Both the position numbers and the translations under genes were made by a program. From an uncultured Pseudomonadota bacterium (GTDB lineage: Bacteria; Pseudomonadota; Alphaproteobacteria; RF32; CAG-239): a DNA stretch of 23,413 nucleotides. The stretch is taken from assembly GCA_902795745.1 (NCBI GenBank), contig CADBMG010000073.1, positions 1-23,413 of the forward strand, given 5' to 3'. Under the pieces are notes generated by a model. The model searched no databases. It worked only from the letters and a program-made list of their open reading frames with translations, and was not told the origin of the DNA. Shown piece after piece: positions 6,343-15,312 of the stretch (position 1 is its first letter; the number at the start of each line of letters is the position of its first letter).

Positions 6343-8013
6343 CTATTTAACTCCGTTTTTATACATAATAACGCGCTGTTGAATCATTGATAATATATTA
6401 CTCAAAGTCCAATAGAGAATTAAACCAACGGCAAAATGCGCAAACATAAACATAAAGATTAGCGGCATCAGCGCAAACATTCTGGCTTGGTCTTTGTTTG
6501 CCGGAGTAGGATTTAGTTTTGTTTGCAGGTACATGGTCAAACCATAAATCAACGGCCAAATACCGATATCAAGTGCCGACGGTACCCAAATATGCGCCCA
6601 CTGTGAAATAGTCAGAGGATCCGGTGCCGACAAGTCCTTAATCCAACCGATAAACGGAGCGTGACGAATTTCAAGTGAAATAACCAAAACTTTATACAGT
6701 GAGAAAAACACCGGAATTTGAATCAGCATCGGTAAACAGCCTGCTGCCGGATTAATTTTTTCTTTTTTATAAAGCTCCATAGTGGCTCTTTGTTGAGCCA
6801 TTTTATCGTTTTTATATAACGCTTGTATTGCCATAATTTTCGGCTGTACTTTTTTCATTTTCGACATACTTTCAAACGATTTGTTGGCAATCGGAAACAG
6901 AGCCAATCTCAACAATGCCGCAAATAACAAAATCGCCCACCCCATGTTTCCGATAAGCTGATACAAATAGTCCAAAATATAGAAAAAAGGTTTAGTCAGA
7001 AAATAGTACCACCCGAAATCAACCGCCAAATCAAATTTTCTAATATTCTCTGCATATTTATCGAGTAATTTTATTTCCTTAGCTCCGGCATAAAGGCGAG
7101 TTGCCACGGTTGCCGCATCGCCACGCTTGACCTCAATCGCTTGACCTTTATAGTCGAGCTGAAATACATCTTTCGTAACCTCACGTAAATTAATATCGGC
7201 ATGAAAATCATCATTAAAGACAAATGCTCCAAACCAATATTTATCGGAAAAAGATACCCATCCGCCGGTTGTTTCGAAATTTTCACCTTTGTCATCAATA
7301 TTAGAATAAACAATTTCTTTCAAGCTATCATCCAAAATAGCCGTAAATCCTTGATGAGCAATTCCGCGTTGCATATTTTCTTCCGATGCGCGTTTGCTGA
7401 TAAGTCCATAAGGAACGAGAGAAACATCTTTACTGCTGTGATTCTCGACAATTTGTTCTACACTGAACAAATAATTTTCATCCATTTTTATAATATATTT
7501 AAAGGTTAATCCCTCACCATTGCGCCATACTAATGTTACCGGTGTTTGCGGCGTTAGAACATCACCTTCCGCCACTTGCCACAATGTATCTTTGGTCGGC
7601 AGTTTCAGACGAGGATTTGCAGACAACCAACCATATTCGGCAAAGAAAGATTCAGCGGTTTTTGCCGGAGCAAACAAGGTAACGGCGGCACTGTCCTCAT
7701 CTATGGTTTGCTTATATTTTGTAAGCATAATTTCATCAAAACGTGCACCCTTTAAGCGCAAACTGCCGTTAATATTGTTGTTTTTAATCGGTAAGCGAGC
7801 ATCTTGATTAAGAGCTTCTTCTACTGACAATACTTGTTGTTCGAGTGCTGTTTGTTCGGAACCTTCATCTGCGGCAATTTGTTCAACAACGGCATTTTCT
7901 GCTGGTACATTTGCCGGCTCTTCCGGTTTCGGAAAAAAATAATTAATACCTAAAACAACCAGTGCCGATAAAATAATCGCCACATAAAAACTCTTCAAAT
8001 CTTCTTTATTCAT
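6343..8013 (-). CDS. yidC: membrane protein insertase YidC
   Basis: A 556-aa inner-membrane insertase of the Oxa1/YidC family, which works alone or with SecYEG. It has the Gram-negative form: an N-terminal transmembrane segment (SFYVAIILSALVVLGINYFF), a large periplasmic beta domain (roughly residues 60-335), then the conserved five-segment core. The core has LLRLALFPI around residue 367, bearing the hydrophilic-groove arginine, the cytoplasmic hairpin KSFESMSKMKKVQPKI, and AAGCLPMLIQIPVFFSLYKVL. I took MNKEDLKS at 8013 as start because GGGAG precedes it by 5 bp; the upstream ATG at 8037 adds eight residues and lacks a site. It lies between yidD and engB in the usual order. Confidence 0.95.
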   Translation of the reverse strand: MNKEDLKSFYVAIILSALVVLGINYFFPKPEEPANVPAENAVVEQIAADEGSEQTALEQQVLSVEEALNQDARLPIKNNNINGSLRLKGARFDEIMLTKYKQTIDEDSAAVTLFAPAKTAESFFAEYGWLSANPRLKLPTKDTLWQVAEGDVLTPQTPVTLVWRNGEGLTFKYIIKMDENYLFSVEQIVENHSSKDVSLVPYGLISKRASEENMQRGIAHQGFTAILDDSLKEIVYSNIDDKGENFETTGGWVSFSDKYWFGAFVFNDDFHADINLREVTKDVFQLDYKGQAIEVKRGDAATVATRLYAGAKEIKLLDKYAENIRKFDLAVDFGWYYFLTKPFFYILDYLYQLIGNMGWAILLFAALLRLALFPIANKSFESMSKMKKVQPKIMAIQALYKNDKMAQQRATMELYKKEKINPAAGCLPMLIQIPVFFSLYKVLVISLEIRHAPFIGWIKDLSAPDPLTISQWAHIWVPSALDIGIWPLIYGLTMYLQTKLNPTPANKDQARMFALMPLIFMFMFAHFAVGLILYWTLSNILSMIQQRVIMYKNGVK

Positions 8014-8078
8014 AAAAAGCTCCCATAAGATATGCAAATACTATTTTTCTAATGTATTTGCTCTAAAAAATCAAGCAT

Positions 8079-8318
8079 TTATACCGACTTATGCTTGTTT
8101 TGTTTCGGCGGCACCGGATCATAACCGCAACCACCCCACGGATGACACCGTAAAATCCTTCGTAATCCCAAATATAATCCTTTCACCACGCCATGGGTGC
8201 GGATTGCCTCAATCGTGTACTGCGAACAAGTTGGTCTGAAACGACAAACTCCCGGACACAAAGGGGAAATAAAAATTTGGTAAAATTTAATCGGCAGAAT
8301 AAATATTTTTCTGAACAT
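8079..8318 (-). CDS. yidD: membrane protein insertion efficiency factor YidD
   Basis: A 79-aa protein with the YidD signature: YQIFISPLCPGVCRFRPTCSQYTIEAI, then GVVKGLYLGLRRILRCHPWGGCGYDPVP. It includes the conserved cysteines and the HPWGGCGYDPVP end. YidD is a small amphipathic, membrane-associated protein that helps YidC-dependent insertion. The ATG at 8318 (MFRKIFILPIKFY) gives the family's normal length; a longer frame reaching 8402 would lie inside rnpA. It overlaps the rnpA 3' end by 32 bp, a common arrangement in this block, and lies 65 bp before yidC. Confidence 0.93.
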   Translation of the reverse strand: MFRKIFILPIKFYQIFISPLCPGVCRFRPTCSQYTIEAIRTHGVVKGLYLGLRRILRCHPWGGCGYDPVPPKQNKHKSV

Positions 8319-8718
8319 CGGAGTTTTCTTCACATGCTTGCGGTTGTTCAATCGGCTGTTCTTCTTCGGCAAAAATTTGCTTGTTGGCTTTTTTAAATGC
8401 ATAAGTCATATCGCGAACCAAATCATCAAAAGAACAAGACACCGTACTCAAACGTCCGATTAAAACGTAGTCGACATTATCCATCGCCAGTTTAGAGCAA
8501 AGTGTTTGCACCACGGCACGCAATCTCCTCTTTATGCGGTTACGAACATTGGCTTTACCCAATCGTTTAGTAGCCGTAAAACCGATTCGCGCCGATCTTT
8601 GTTCTTCACCAAACATCGGACGAGCCGCTTGCAACATAACATTATGCGAAATAATAGTTATATCCTTAGCGGCTCTTAAAAAATCTCTTCTTTTTTTTAA
8701 GATTACAAACTTGCTCAT
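8287..8718 (-). CDS. rnpA: ribonuclease P protein component
   Basis: A 143-aa basic protein, subunit of RNase P, which trims the 5' ends of tRNA precursors together with the RnpB RNA. The N-terminal FVILKKRRDFLRAAK and the conserved RNR helix TKRLGKANVRNRIKRRLRA are present, followed by DYVLIGR and a helical end. The last 30 or so residues (EEEQPIEQPQACEENSDVQK) are acidic and extend past the common core of about 115-120 aa. The gene starts 9 bp after the rpmH stop and its 3' end overlaps yidD. No rnpB is in this window. Confidence 0.95.
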   Translation of the reverse strand: MSKFVILKKRRDFLRAAKDITIISHNVMLQAARPMFGEEQRSARIGFTATKRLGKANVRNRIKRRLRAVVQTLCSKLAMDNVDYVLIGRLSTVSCSFDDLVRDMTYAFKKANKQIFAEEEQPIEQPQACEENSDVQKNIYSAD

Positions 8719-8727
8719 TGCTCAAAA

Positions 8728-8862
8728 TTAAGCAGAAAGTCTTTTACGTCCTTTGGCTCTACGTGCTGATAATACTTTGCGACCGCTGACTGTTGCCATA
8801 CGCGTTCTGAAACCGTGGCGACGAGTACGAACGAGTTTACTTGGTTGATATGTTCTTTTCAT
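8728..8862 (-). CDS. rpmH: 50S ribosomal protein L34
   Basis: A 44-aa, highly basic protein reading MKRTYQPSKLVRTRRHGFRT at the start and ending GRKRLSA, the standard bacterial L34. It belongs to the large ribosomal subunit. The start is fixed by GGAG (8871-8874), 8 bp upstream. It leads the rpmH-rnpA-yidD-yidC-engB transcription unit, and a clear promoter lies just upstream of it. Confidence 0.97.
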   Translation of the reverse strand: MKRTYQPSKLVRTRRHGFRTRMATVSGRKVLSARRAKGRKRLSA

Positions 8863-8932
8863 TTTAAATCTCCGGTTTGTTATTAATTATTTAAAGCTCG
8901 CCCCATGCGAACTCTCGGTAAATTTCTTTGTG

Positions 8933-8961
8933 TTTATAGCTTCATATTTTATTTAAGTCAA
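8933..8961 (-). promoter_or_regulatory. promoter of the rpmH-rnpA-yidD-yidC-engB operon
   Basis: On the minus strand TTGACT (8956-8961) and TATAAA (8933-8938) are separated by exactly 17 bp, a near-consensus housekeeping promoter. Transcription would start near 8926, giving an rpmH leader of about 60 nt. Confidence 0.75.
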
Positions 8962-9000
8962 CAAAAAAATATAAAACACCGAGGTAAAAATAAAAAATGC

Positions 9001-9028
9001 TTGCAAAAAATTTGAAACCTCCTATATT
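9001..9028 (+). promoter_or_regulatory. promoter candidate for fba
   Basis: TTGCAA (9001-9006) and TATATT (9023-9028) are 16 bp apart, placing the transcript start near 9035, just before AAGGAG (9051-9056). A good but not perfect match. It is divergent from the rpmH promoter about 40 bp away. Confidence 0.5.
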
Positions 9029-9062
9029 CAAGCCAGTTAATTTAATTTTAAAGGAGAATAAA

Positions 9063-10112
9063 ATGCCACTTGTTTCAATGCGTCAGATTCTTGACCATGC
9101 TGCCGAAAACAACTATGGTGTTCCGGCATTCAATATCAACAATATGGAGCAAATTCTTGCTGTTTTGCAAGCCGCAAAAAAAGTAAATGCTCCGGTTATT
9201 ATTCAAACCTCTACCGGCGCACGCAAATATGCCGGCGATCCGATGATTCGCCATATGATAGCCGCAGGTGTTGAAATGTTTCCGGAACTGCCGATTTGTT
9301 TGCATCAAGACCACGGTGCAAGCGTTGATGTATGTCAATCAGCTATTGTTAACGGTTATACATCGGTGATGATGGACGGCTCGCTGGAAACCGACGGAAA
9401 AACTCCGTCTTCGTTTGAATACAATGTTCGCGTAACACAAGAAGTTGTTGCCAGAGCACATGCTGTCGGTGCGTCTGTGGAAGGCGAACTAGGCGTTATA
9501 GGTTCGCTCGAAACCGGTAAAGCAGATAAGGAAGATGGTCATGGTGCAGAAGGTAAACTTGATAAAAAACGCCTTGTTACCGATCCGGATGAAGCTGCTG
9601 AGTTTGTGCGCTTGACTCACTTGGATGCATTGGCGGTGGCTGTCGGTACTTCCCACGGTGCTTACAAATTTACCCGCAAGCCGGATGGTGAAATTTTGGC
9701 TATTGATGTGATTGAAAAAATTCATGCAAAACTACCGAATACTCACCTCGTTATGCACGGTTCTTCTTCGGTACCGCAAGAGTTGCAGGACCTGATTAAT
9801 GCTTACGGAGGTCAGATTCCGCAAACCTATGGTGTACCGGTTGAAGAAATCGTTCGCGGTATTAAATCCGGTGTTCGTAAGGTCAATGTTGATACTGATT
9901 CTCGTATGGCAATGACTGGTGCAATCCGCCGCATATATGCCGAACATCCGTCGGAATTTGATCCGCGCAAATATTTGAAACCGGCATTAGAGGAAATGCA
10001 AAAGGTTTGTGAAGACCGTTATATTGCATTTGGAGCTGCCGGATATGGCGATAAGATTAAAGCTGTTAAATTGTCGGATATGGCTAAACGTTATGCTGCC
10101 GGAGAAATTTAA
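9063..10112 (+). CDS. fba: class II fructose-bisphosphate aldolase
   Basis: A 349-aa zinc aldolase that splits fructose 1,6-bisphosphate into glyceraldehyde 3-phosphate and dihydroxyacetone phosphate, in glycolysis or, in reverse, gluconeogenesis. Visible family features are GVPAFNINNMEQ near the N terminus, the metal-binding HQDHG (from residue 81), EGELGVIG, LAVAVGTSHGAYKF, the HGSSSVP segment, and NVDTDSRMA. Length and motifs fit the longer class II branch also known as the Calvin-cycle subtype; no Calvin-cycle gene is near, so a glycolytic role is likely. The ATG at 9063 follows AAGGAG; the frame extends upstream to 8997 but would run across the promoter. A strong terminator follows. Confidence 0.95.
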   Translation: MPLVSMRQILDHAAENNYGVPAFNINNMEQILAVLQAAKKVNAPVIIQTSTGARKYAGDPMIRHMIAAGVEMFPELPICLHQDHGASVDVCQSAIVNGYTSVMMDGSLETDGKTPSSFEYNVRVTQEVVARAHAVGASVEGELGVIGSLETGKADKEDGHGAEGKLDKKRLVTDPDEAAEFVRLTHLDALAVAVGTSHGAYKFTRKPDGEILAIDVIEKIHAKLPNTHLVMHGSSSVPQELQDLINAYGGQIPQTYGVPVEEIVRGIKSGVRKVNVDTDSRMAMTGAIRRIYAEHPSEFDPRKYLKPALEEMQKVCEDRYIAFGAAGYGDKIKAVKLSDMAKRYAAGEI

Positions 10113-10133
10113 TATTTAATCTTTATGATTATG

Positions 10134-10166
10134 AAAAAAGCCTCGTGATAATCGCGAGGCTTTTTT
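10134..10166 (+). terminator. intrinsic terminator of fba
   Basis: GCCTCG (10140-10145) pairs with CGAGGC (10155-10160), flanked by six A and followed by seven T. The A and T runs make it symmetrical, so it may work on both strands. Confidence 0.88.
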
Positions 10167-10177
10167 TGCAGGCTGAT

Positions 10178-10208
10178 AAAAAAATCCCGACCGCATTAGC
10201 GATCGGGA
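10178..10208 (-). terminator. intrinsic terminator of hppA
   Basis: Read on the minus strand, TCCCGA and TCGGGA (10203-10208 and 10185-10190) form a stem extended by an inner CGC/GCG. Seven T follow (10178-10184 on the plus strand, as A). It lies 30 bp past the hppA stop. Confidence 0.85.
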
Positions 10209-10237
10209 CTCATCGTCAAGTTACACCCTAAAACTGA

Positions 10238-12688
10238 TTAGTCGATTTTCTTGGCTTCAATGCGCATAGCATAGAAAGAGCGCCATACGAAAATCAAACC
10301 GATAACGAAAAATGCCACACCGATACCGGTTGCCAATTTTTCGTTTTGTTCAGCCACTTTAACTGCCATTTCTGCAGCCAACAAGCCGAACAAAGTCGTA
10401 AATTTAATAATCGGATTCAAGGCAACCGATGCCGTATCTTTATACGGATCGCCCACCGTATCACCAACTACCGAAGCAGCATGTAAATCAGAGCCTTTTT
10501 CGCCCAAGTCTACTTCAACCACTTTTTTGGCATTATCCCATGCACCGCCGGCATTAGCCATAAACAATGCCTGATATAAGCCGAAAATGGCGATTGAAAT
10601 CAAATAGCTGGCGAACAATTCCGGTCCGAAGAATGCAAAGGCAATGGCAAATGAGAAAATCACCACAAAGATATTGAACATACCTTTTTGTGCATACTGC
10701 GTGCAGATTTTTACAACAGTCTTCGAATCATCAACCGAAGCGGCTTTGTTTGTATCAAGCTTAATGTGTTCTTTAATGTAGTTCACCGCACGATAAGCAC
10801 CGGTAGAAACTGCCTGAATTGCTGCACCGGAGAACCAATAAATAACGGCACCGCCCAGCAACAAACCGATTAAAACACGAGCATCAATCAAATTAAGCTC
10901 CAATTGCAACAATAAAATGATTGAGAAAATCATCGTCGTCGCACCGATAACCGCTGTACCGATTAACACCGGCTTAGAGGTTGCCTTAAAGGTATTACCG
11001 GCGGAATCGTTAGCTTCCAACAAATGTTTGCCGTGTTCAAAATTAGGCTCAAAACCATACTCTGTTTTGATTTCTTTTTTAATACCTTTTTGGCTTTCAA
11101 TTTGCGAAAGTTCAAATACCGATTGTGCATTATCTGTAACCGGACCGTAGCTGTCTACCGCAATGGTAACCGGTCCCATTCCGAGCATACCGAATGCTAC
11201 CAAACCGAAAGCAAATACCGTCGGATAAATCATAATTTCGCCCAAGTCACTGCTGGCTGTGATGTAGGCAACAGCCATTAATCCTGCCATTACAATACCT
11301 TGCCAGAAGCCTGAGAAGTTACCGGAAACAATACCCGATAAGATGTTTAGCGAAGCACCCGCCTCACGGCTGGCATTCACAACTTCCTGAACGTGTTGCG
11401 ATTTTGACGAAGTGAAGATTTTGGTAAATTCCGGAATAATAGCAGCAGCCAAAGTACCGCAGCTGATAATTACCGACAATTTCCACCACATATTAACACC
11501 GAATTGTGTTGCCGGCAACATTATATAAGATACGCCGAATGTAACGGCAATCGAAATTAAAGACGTTAACCAAATCAAACTCGTCAAAGGTTTTTCAAAA
11601 TCAAACTCATCGCGTCTGCCGAAAATAATCTTTGAAAAGACTTTATTTATAGCATACGAGAACATTGAAGTAAGAATCATCACAATACGCATTGCAAAAA
11701 TCCACGTAATCAAACGTGCTTGCAATTCCGGAGCATGAACGTATTCAGCCAAAGCACCGTCCGGAGTGAAATACATACCGGCTGCCAAAACGATGAAGCT
11801 GATTAAAGCTACACCGGTAACGCCGTATGTTTCAAAACCGTCTGCTGTCGGGCCGCAAGAATCGCCGGCATTATCTCCAGTACAGTCGGCAATTACACCC
11901 GGATTGCGTGCGTCATCTTCATCAATTTTGAAAATAATTTTCATTAAATCGGCACCGATGTCGGCAATTTTGGTAAAAATACCGCCGCAAATACGCAAAG
12001 CCGAAGCACCCAATGATTCACCGATGGCAAAACCGATGAAGCAAGCACCTGCCGTTTCGCGGTCAACAAATACCAAAATGAACAGCATTACGAGCAATTC
12101 AACACAAATCAACAACACGCCGATAGACATACCGGAACGTAACGGCAAGTCCATAACAGGATAAGCTTTACCTTTAAGTGAAGCAAATGATGTGCGTGAG
12201 TTAGCATACGTGTTAATACGCATACCAAACCAAGCCACTGTGTATGAACCTAAAATACCCAAAATAGACCATAACAAAATATAGGCTACTTTGCTCCAAG
12301 GCGTATCATTTAAACCGGCAAAATAGTAAACAATGCATGCTCCGATAAACAATTCCAAAACAAACAGCAATTTTGCTTGTTGCTTCATATACGTTGTGCA
12401 TGTTGCGTAAATTGTTTCCGAAACTTGCAGCATGGATTTGTGAGCCGGCAAGTGCTTAATGCTGAAAAACTCACCTAAGCCGAAAATCATACCAAGCAAA
12501 CAAATACCCATACCACCGATGAGAAGTTCGCTGCCGGTTAAGCTGTAACCGAAAATATTATATGTAGCCATTGAAAGCGACGGAATGAGCAAGTCCAATT
12601 CCGAAGCAAACGCCCCGTTAACTACGGCAAACAAAGCCGCTAACGAGCCGAGAACAACTTTACATATTTTTGCTCTGCTGTTAAACAT
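10238..12688 (-). CDS. hppA: membrane-bound, ion-translocating pyrophosphatase
   Basis: An 816-aa polytopic enzyme that couples pyrophosphate hydrolysis to pumping H+ (or Na+) across the inner membrane. Substrate-binding segments are recognisable: DIGADL, then EDDARNPGVIADCTGDNAGD (about 265-283), and near the end GGAWDNAKK, then VVGDTVGDPYKDT. The segment AGNTFKA (about residue 561) has Lys where K+-dependent enzymes have Ala, which in this family marks the K+-independent class. The protein is longer than the usual 670-770 aa and departs from consensus, for example GDSCGPTADGFETYGVTG. A hydrophobic N-terminal stretch ends in AFASELD, resembling a signal peptide. AAGGAAGG precedes the start. 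The pumped ion cannot be decided from this. Confidence 0.9.
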   Translation of the reverse strand: MFNSRAKICKVVLGSLAALFAVVNGAFASELDLLIPSLSMATYNIFGYSLTGSELLIGGMGICLLGMIFGLGEFFSIKHLPAHKSMLQVSETIYATCTTYMKQQAKLLFVLELFIGACIVYYFAGLNDTPWSKVAYILLWSILGILGSYTVAWFGMRINTYANSRTSFASLKGKAYPVMDLPLRSGMSIGVLLICVELLVMLFILVFVDRETAGACFIGFAIGESLGASALRICGGIFTKIADIGADLMKIIFKIDEDDARNPGVIADCTGDNAGDSCGPTADGFETYGVTGVALISFIVLAAGMYFTPDGALAEYVHAPELQARLITWIFAMRIVMILTSMFSYAINKVFSKIIFGRRDEFDFEKPLTSLIWLTSLISIAVTFGVSYIMLPATQFGVNMWWKLSVIISCGTLAAAIIPEFTKIFTSSKSQHVQEVVNASREAGASLNILSGIVSGNFSGFWQGIVMAGLMAVAYITASSDLGEIMIYPTVFAFGLVAFGMLGMGPVTIAVDSYGPVTDNAQSVFELSQIESQKGIKKEIKTEYGFEPNFEHGKHLLEANDSAGNTFKATSKPVLIGTAVIGATTMIFSIILLLQLELNLIDARVLIGLLLGGAVIYWFSGAAIQAVSTGAYRAVNYIKEHIKLDTNKAASVDDSKTVVKICTQYAQKGMFNIFVVIFSFAIAFAFFGPELFASYLISIAIFGLYQALFMANAGGAWDNAKKVVEVDLGEKGSDLHAASVVGDTVGDPYKDTASVALNPIIKFTTLFGLLAAEMAVKVAEQNEKLATGIGVAFFVIGLIFVWRSFYAMRIEAKKID

Positions 12689-12728
12689 TATTTCCTTCCT
12701 TTATAAAAATTAAAATTGTGGCCATCAT
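12681..12728 (-). CDS. possible 15-aa leader peptide overlapping hppA
   Basis: MMATILIFIKEGNNV follows a strong ribosome binding site (GGGAG, 5 bp before the ATG) and stops 8 bp inside hppA in another frame. The hppA ribosome binding site lies within this ORF, so ribosomes reading the leader would reach the hppA start. That would suit translational coupling. It may also be chance. Confidence 0.35.
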   Translation of the reverse strand: MMATILIFIKEGNNV

Positions 12729-12826
12729 AAGTTCTCCCTTACTGACCGGTTGAGCGTATATTAAAACATAATTATTAATAATGCACTATATTTTTGCATT
12801 TTTTTATTTTTTTGGGATAACACGAT

Positions 12827-13618
12827 TTATTCTTCCATTATATCAACTGTGTCCACATCCATATAAGTTTGACCGCGACGGTCGGTAATTTCGGTATCGG
12901 CACCGGCTTTGAGTAACAAAATCTCAATTTCGGGACTGTTATACATGTGGGCATAAAACAATGCCGTTCTGCCATTATTATCACGAGCATTGACCTTTGC
13001 TCCGGCGGCTATCAGTAGTTTTACTATTTGTGTGTTCCAATCACTGGTGGCGGCATTCATTAAAGGAGTACCCAACGGTGTTTCTTTGTTTACATCGGCA
13101 CCGAAATCGGTGAGCAGTTCGATAATTTCATTAGCTCGTCCGATTTGCGATGTTATATGAGCGGCAATTTTTTCTTCGGAAATTGCAGAAATGTTATTAA
13201 TATGCAAAGACTTTAACATAATCTGTTGCAAACGTAATTCATTAGCGATTGAGGTGGCCGCAACAAGAGGCGTTACGCCATTGGCTGCGGGTTTATTTAT
13301 ATCCGCTCCGGCTTCGATTAAGTGACGAACAACTTCAACATTATCGTTATGAGTTATGACATATATTAATGGAGTAACTCCGTCTTTATCCGGCTCATTA
13401 ACGGCAAACCCGTTTTTTATCCATTCGTCAATACCTTTTTCATCAATTGTTGCTAAATTAGGTTCAGTTTGCGCTGTTGTTTCTTCAGGTATTTTTATTT
13501 CAACTTCTGACAATTGCGTTTCAACTTGTTCTTCTTGCACATCATCAATAATCTCTAAAGCCTGTGCATTGAGGGCAAAGGCTGTAACAATCGCCGACAC
13601 TAATATGATTTTACGCAT
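12827..13618 (-). CDS. exported ankyrin-repeat protein
   Basis: A 263-aa protein with a signal peptide (MRKIILVSAIVTAFALNAQA) followed by an acidic, Glu-rich stretch and ankyrin repeats. The recognisable units are DGVTPLIYVITHNDNVEVV, then HLIEAGADINKPAANGVTPL, then IIELLTDFGADVNK, then IVKLLIAAGAKVNARD, then IEILLLKAGADTEITDRRGQ. Ankyrin repeats bind other proteins. With a Sec signal it should act in the periplasm or at the surface rather than be a cytoplasmic regulator; the partner is unknown. AAGGAGAG precedes the start. It lies about 100 bp from the neighbouring exported putative protease, without sign of overlap. Confidence 0.82.
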   Translation of the reverse strand: MRKIILVSAIVTAFALNAQALEIIDDVQEEQVETQLSEVEIKIPEETTAQTEPNLATIDEKGIDEWIKNGFAVNEPDKDGVTPLIYVITHNDNVEVVRHLIEAGADINKPAANGVTPLVAATSIANELRLQQIMLKSLHINNISAISEEKIAAHITSQIGRANEIIELLTDFGADVNKETPLGTPLMNAATSDWNTQIVKLLIAAGAKVNARDNNGRTALFYAHMYNSPEIEILLLKAGADTEITDRRGQTYMDVDTVDIMEE

Positions 13619-13719
13619 TTTTCTCTCCTTGTTTTATAAGCAAATGCTACAATATTTTGCTTGCTTCAACAAGTAAAAAAACATTCTTTTCCTAAATATT
13701 TTCTGAATTCTATTTGCGG

Positions 13720-15279
13720 TTAATGCTGGTGCGATTTCATATCAGTCATTGTTTTGATGAAAACATTTTTGTGTGTTGTTATTTCACTGTCTTTGTTGGT
13801 ATCTATTTGCGTAGCATCAGTTATATCCATAGGCATTGATGTCGTGTTGCTGATTTTTTCCTGTAATGACTTAAATTGTTCATACAGAGCAATATTTGCA
13901 ACGCCATCTTTTCCCACAATATAATGGTTGCCTTTTCCATCATTTTTTTCCACTAAACCGTCAGCATAAACAATTTTTCCGCTATTTACACTTTTAGTAT
14001 TTAGTAAAATGCTTTTAAGTTTTTCATCTGTGTGTCCGCTACGGCAAACGATATCGGCAAGTGTTTTTTGCATATAGTCATTTTTTTCATCCGGATTATG
14101 TAAACCGATTGTTTCCAAATAATCACTGATTTCTTTTGCTTTACCATAGGTCATAGGAGTGTATTTACCTTCCATTAACAAAGCCCTATCAGAGATATTC
14201 ATATTTTCCATCAAATCCAGAGCATTTGATGCCGACATACTGATTAAATCACGGCAACATGATAAATTAACATTGGTATTATTACCGATATATACATTTT
14301 TAAGCATACTGTTAAGAACTTCGTTATACTTGGCATCGTTGTATTGCAGACGTTGAAACATTCCGCTTTCTCCACTGAGTAAGGTATGTTCATAATGCTG
14401 TTGCCAATAATCTGCCTGCCGGTTGGTATCAAAATAAACGGAGGCAATTTTTCCGATGGCTCGTATATCTTTATTTTCATGCGGAGAAAATCCGTTGTTT
14501 TTAACATAATCTTTCAACCCAGGATATAATTCTAAAATTTGGTCGGTAGTGGTAATTTTTCCTTCTGTCTGTATTTTTTCTATACCGGCTTTTTTCAAAA
14601 TTGTATAAACTTGTGCCACAAAAAGATTTTCGATAATGTAAGATATTTTTTCACCGGCTCTGTCAGCACGGACTAAATCGATTGGAAATTTAAAATCCAA
14701 CGAACCATCATATTTGATTTGTTTAATATGTCCGGCTTCGTGGTAAAGAGAGGCCAGAATTGCTATAATGTTGCCGCGCTTATATTCATTTTGCTTTAAC
14801 AGCAAAGGGATTTCTTCTTCTAAAGAATCCGCTTCTAAATCGGTTCTTTGCTGTAAATACAATTGCAAAGTATTGGTTACATAAGCTAATGCCGTTTTTC
14901 TGTATTTCGGGTCATCAGGAGTTATAACACTTATCTCTGATGATTTGATAATATCCTTCGGTTGCCTCAAATCATATTTTGTTCTCTCGTTTTTTTTAAG
15001 GCTTGCAGATCCATTCATTAACAAGTCAAAAGTTAAATCTCCGACACATCCGTCTCCGGACCAAAGCTTAGTATCCAGCGAATCTTTCATCTGGGCTAAG
15101 TATTTCTCCGCTAATTGATTATTGGTTAATTCCGGTGTGACCGACTTTTCTATTTTATCTGTATTCTTTATGATACGCACACCGGCATTACTAGGCAAAG
15201 CTGCCGAAGATGCTGTGAACAACACCATTCCGCGAAGTCCCCATTTTTTCAACCATAATTTTATTTTTGATTCTGCCAT
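13720..15279 (-). CDS. exported protein with HEAGH motif, putative zinc metalloprotease
   Basis: A 519-aa protein with a long N-terminal export signal (KLWLKKWGLRGMVLFTASSA, ending near PSNAG). Residues 180-184 read HEAGH in IAILASLYHEAGHIKQIKYD, the HExxH zinc motif inside a predicted helix. Downstream glutamates, as in AGEKISYIIENL (about 30-37 residues later), could be the third ligand of a gluzincin. No other domain is recognised, and the C-terminal half is helical and charged. I chose the ATG at 15279: the promoter -10 ends right beside the more upstream ATG at 15312, so that codon would lie at or before the transcript start, and TAAGG precedes 15279. Protease activity is an inference from the motif. 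Confidence 0.7.
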   Translation of the reverse strand: MAESKIKLWLKKWGLRGMVLFTASSAALPSNAGVRIIKNTDKIEKSVTPELTNNQLAEKYLAQMKDSLDTKLWSGDGCVGDLTFDLLMNGSASLKKNERTKYDLRQPKDIIKSSEISVITPDDPKYRKTALAYVTNTLQLYLQQRTDLEADSLEEEIPLLLKQNEYKRGNIIAILASLYHEAGHIKQIKYDGSLDFKFPIDLVRADRAGEKISYIIENLFVAQVYTILKKAGIEKIQTEGKITTTDQILELYPGLKDYVKNNGFSPHENKDIRAIGKIASVYFDTNRQADYWQQHYEHTLLSGESGMFQRLQYNDAKYNEVLNSMLKNVYIGNNTNVNLSCCRDLISMSASNALDLMENMNISDRALLMEGKYTPMTYGKAKEISDYLETIGLHNPDEKNDYMQKTLADIVCRSGHTDEKLKSILLNTKSVNSGKIVYADGLVEKNDGKGNHYIVGKDGVANIALYEQFKSLQEKISNTTSMPMDITDATQIDTNKDSEITTHKNVFIKTMTDMKSHQH

Positions 15280-15312
15280 GTAACAAACCTTATTACCCAT
15301 CAAGATGGACAT

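Noticed and set aside
8997..9062. Longer fba start at 8997
   Set aside because: It would run through the promoter candidate, and AAGGAG lies right before ATG 9063, which begins at the family's normal start.
12770..12800. Terminator after the ankyrin gene
   Set aside because: Only a weak ATGCA/TGCAT stem with a long A/T loop is present.
15280..15312. HEAGH protein starting at ATG 15312
   Set aside because: That codon directly follows the -10 hexamer, so it would not be in the message.
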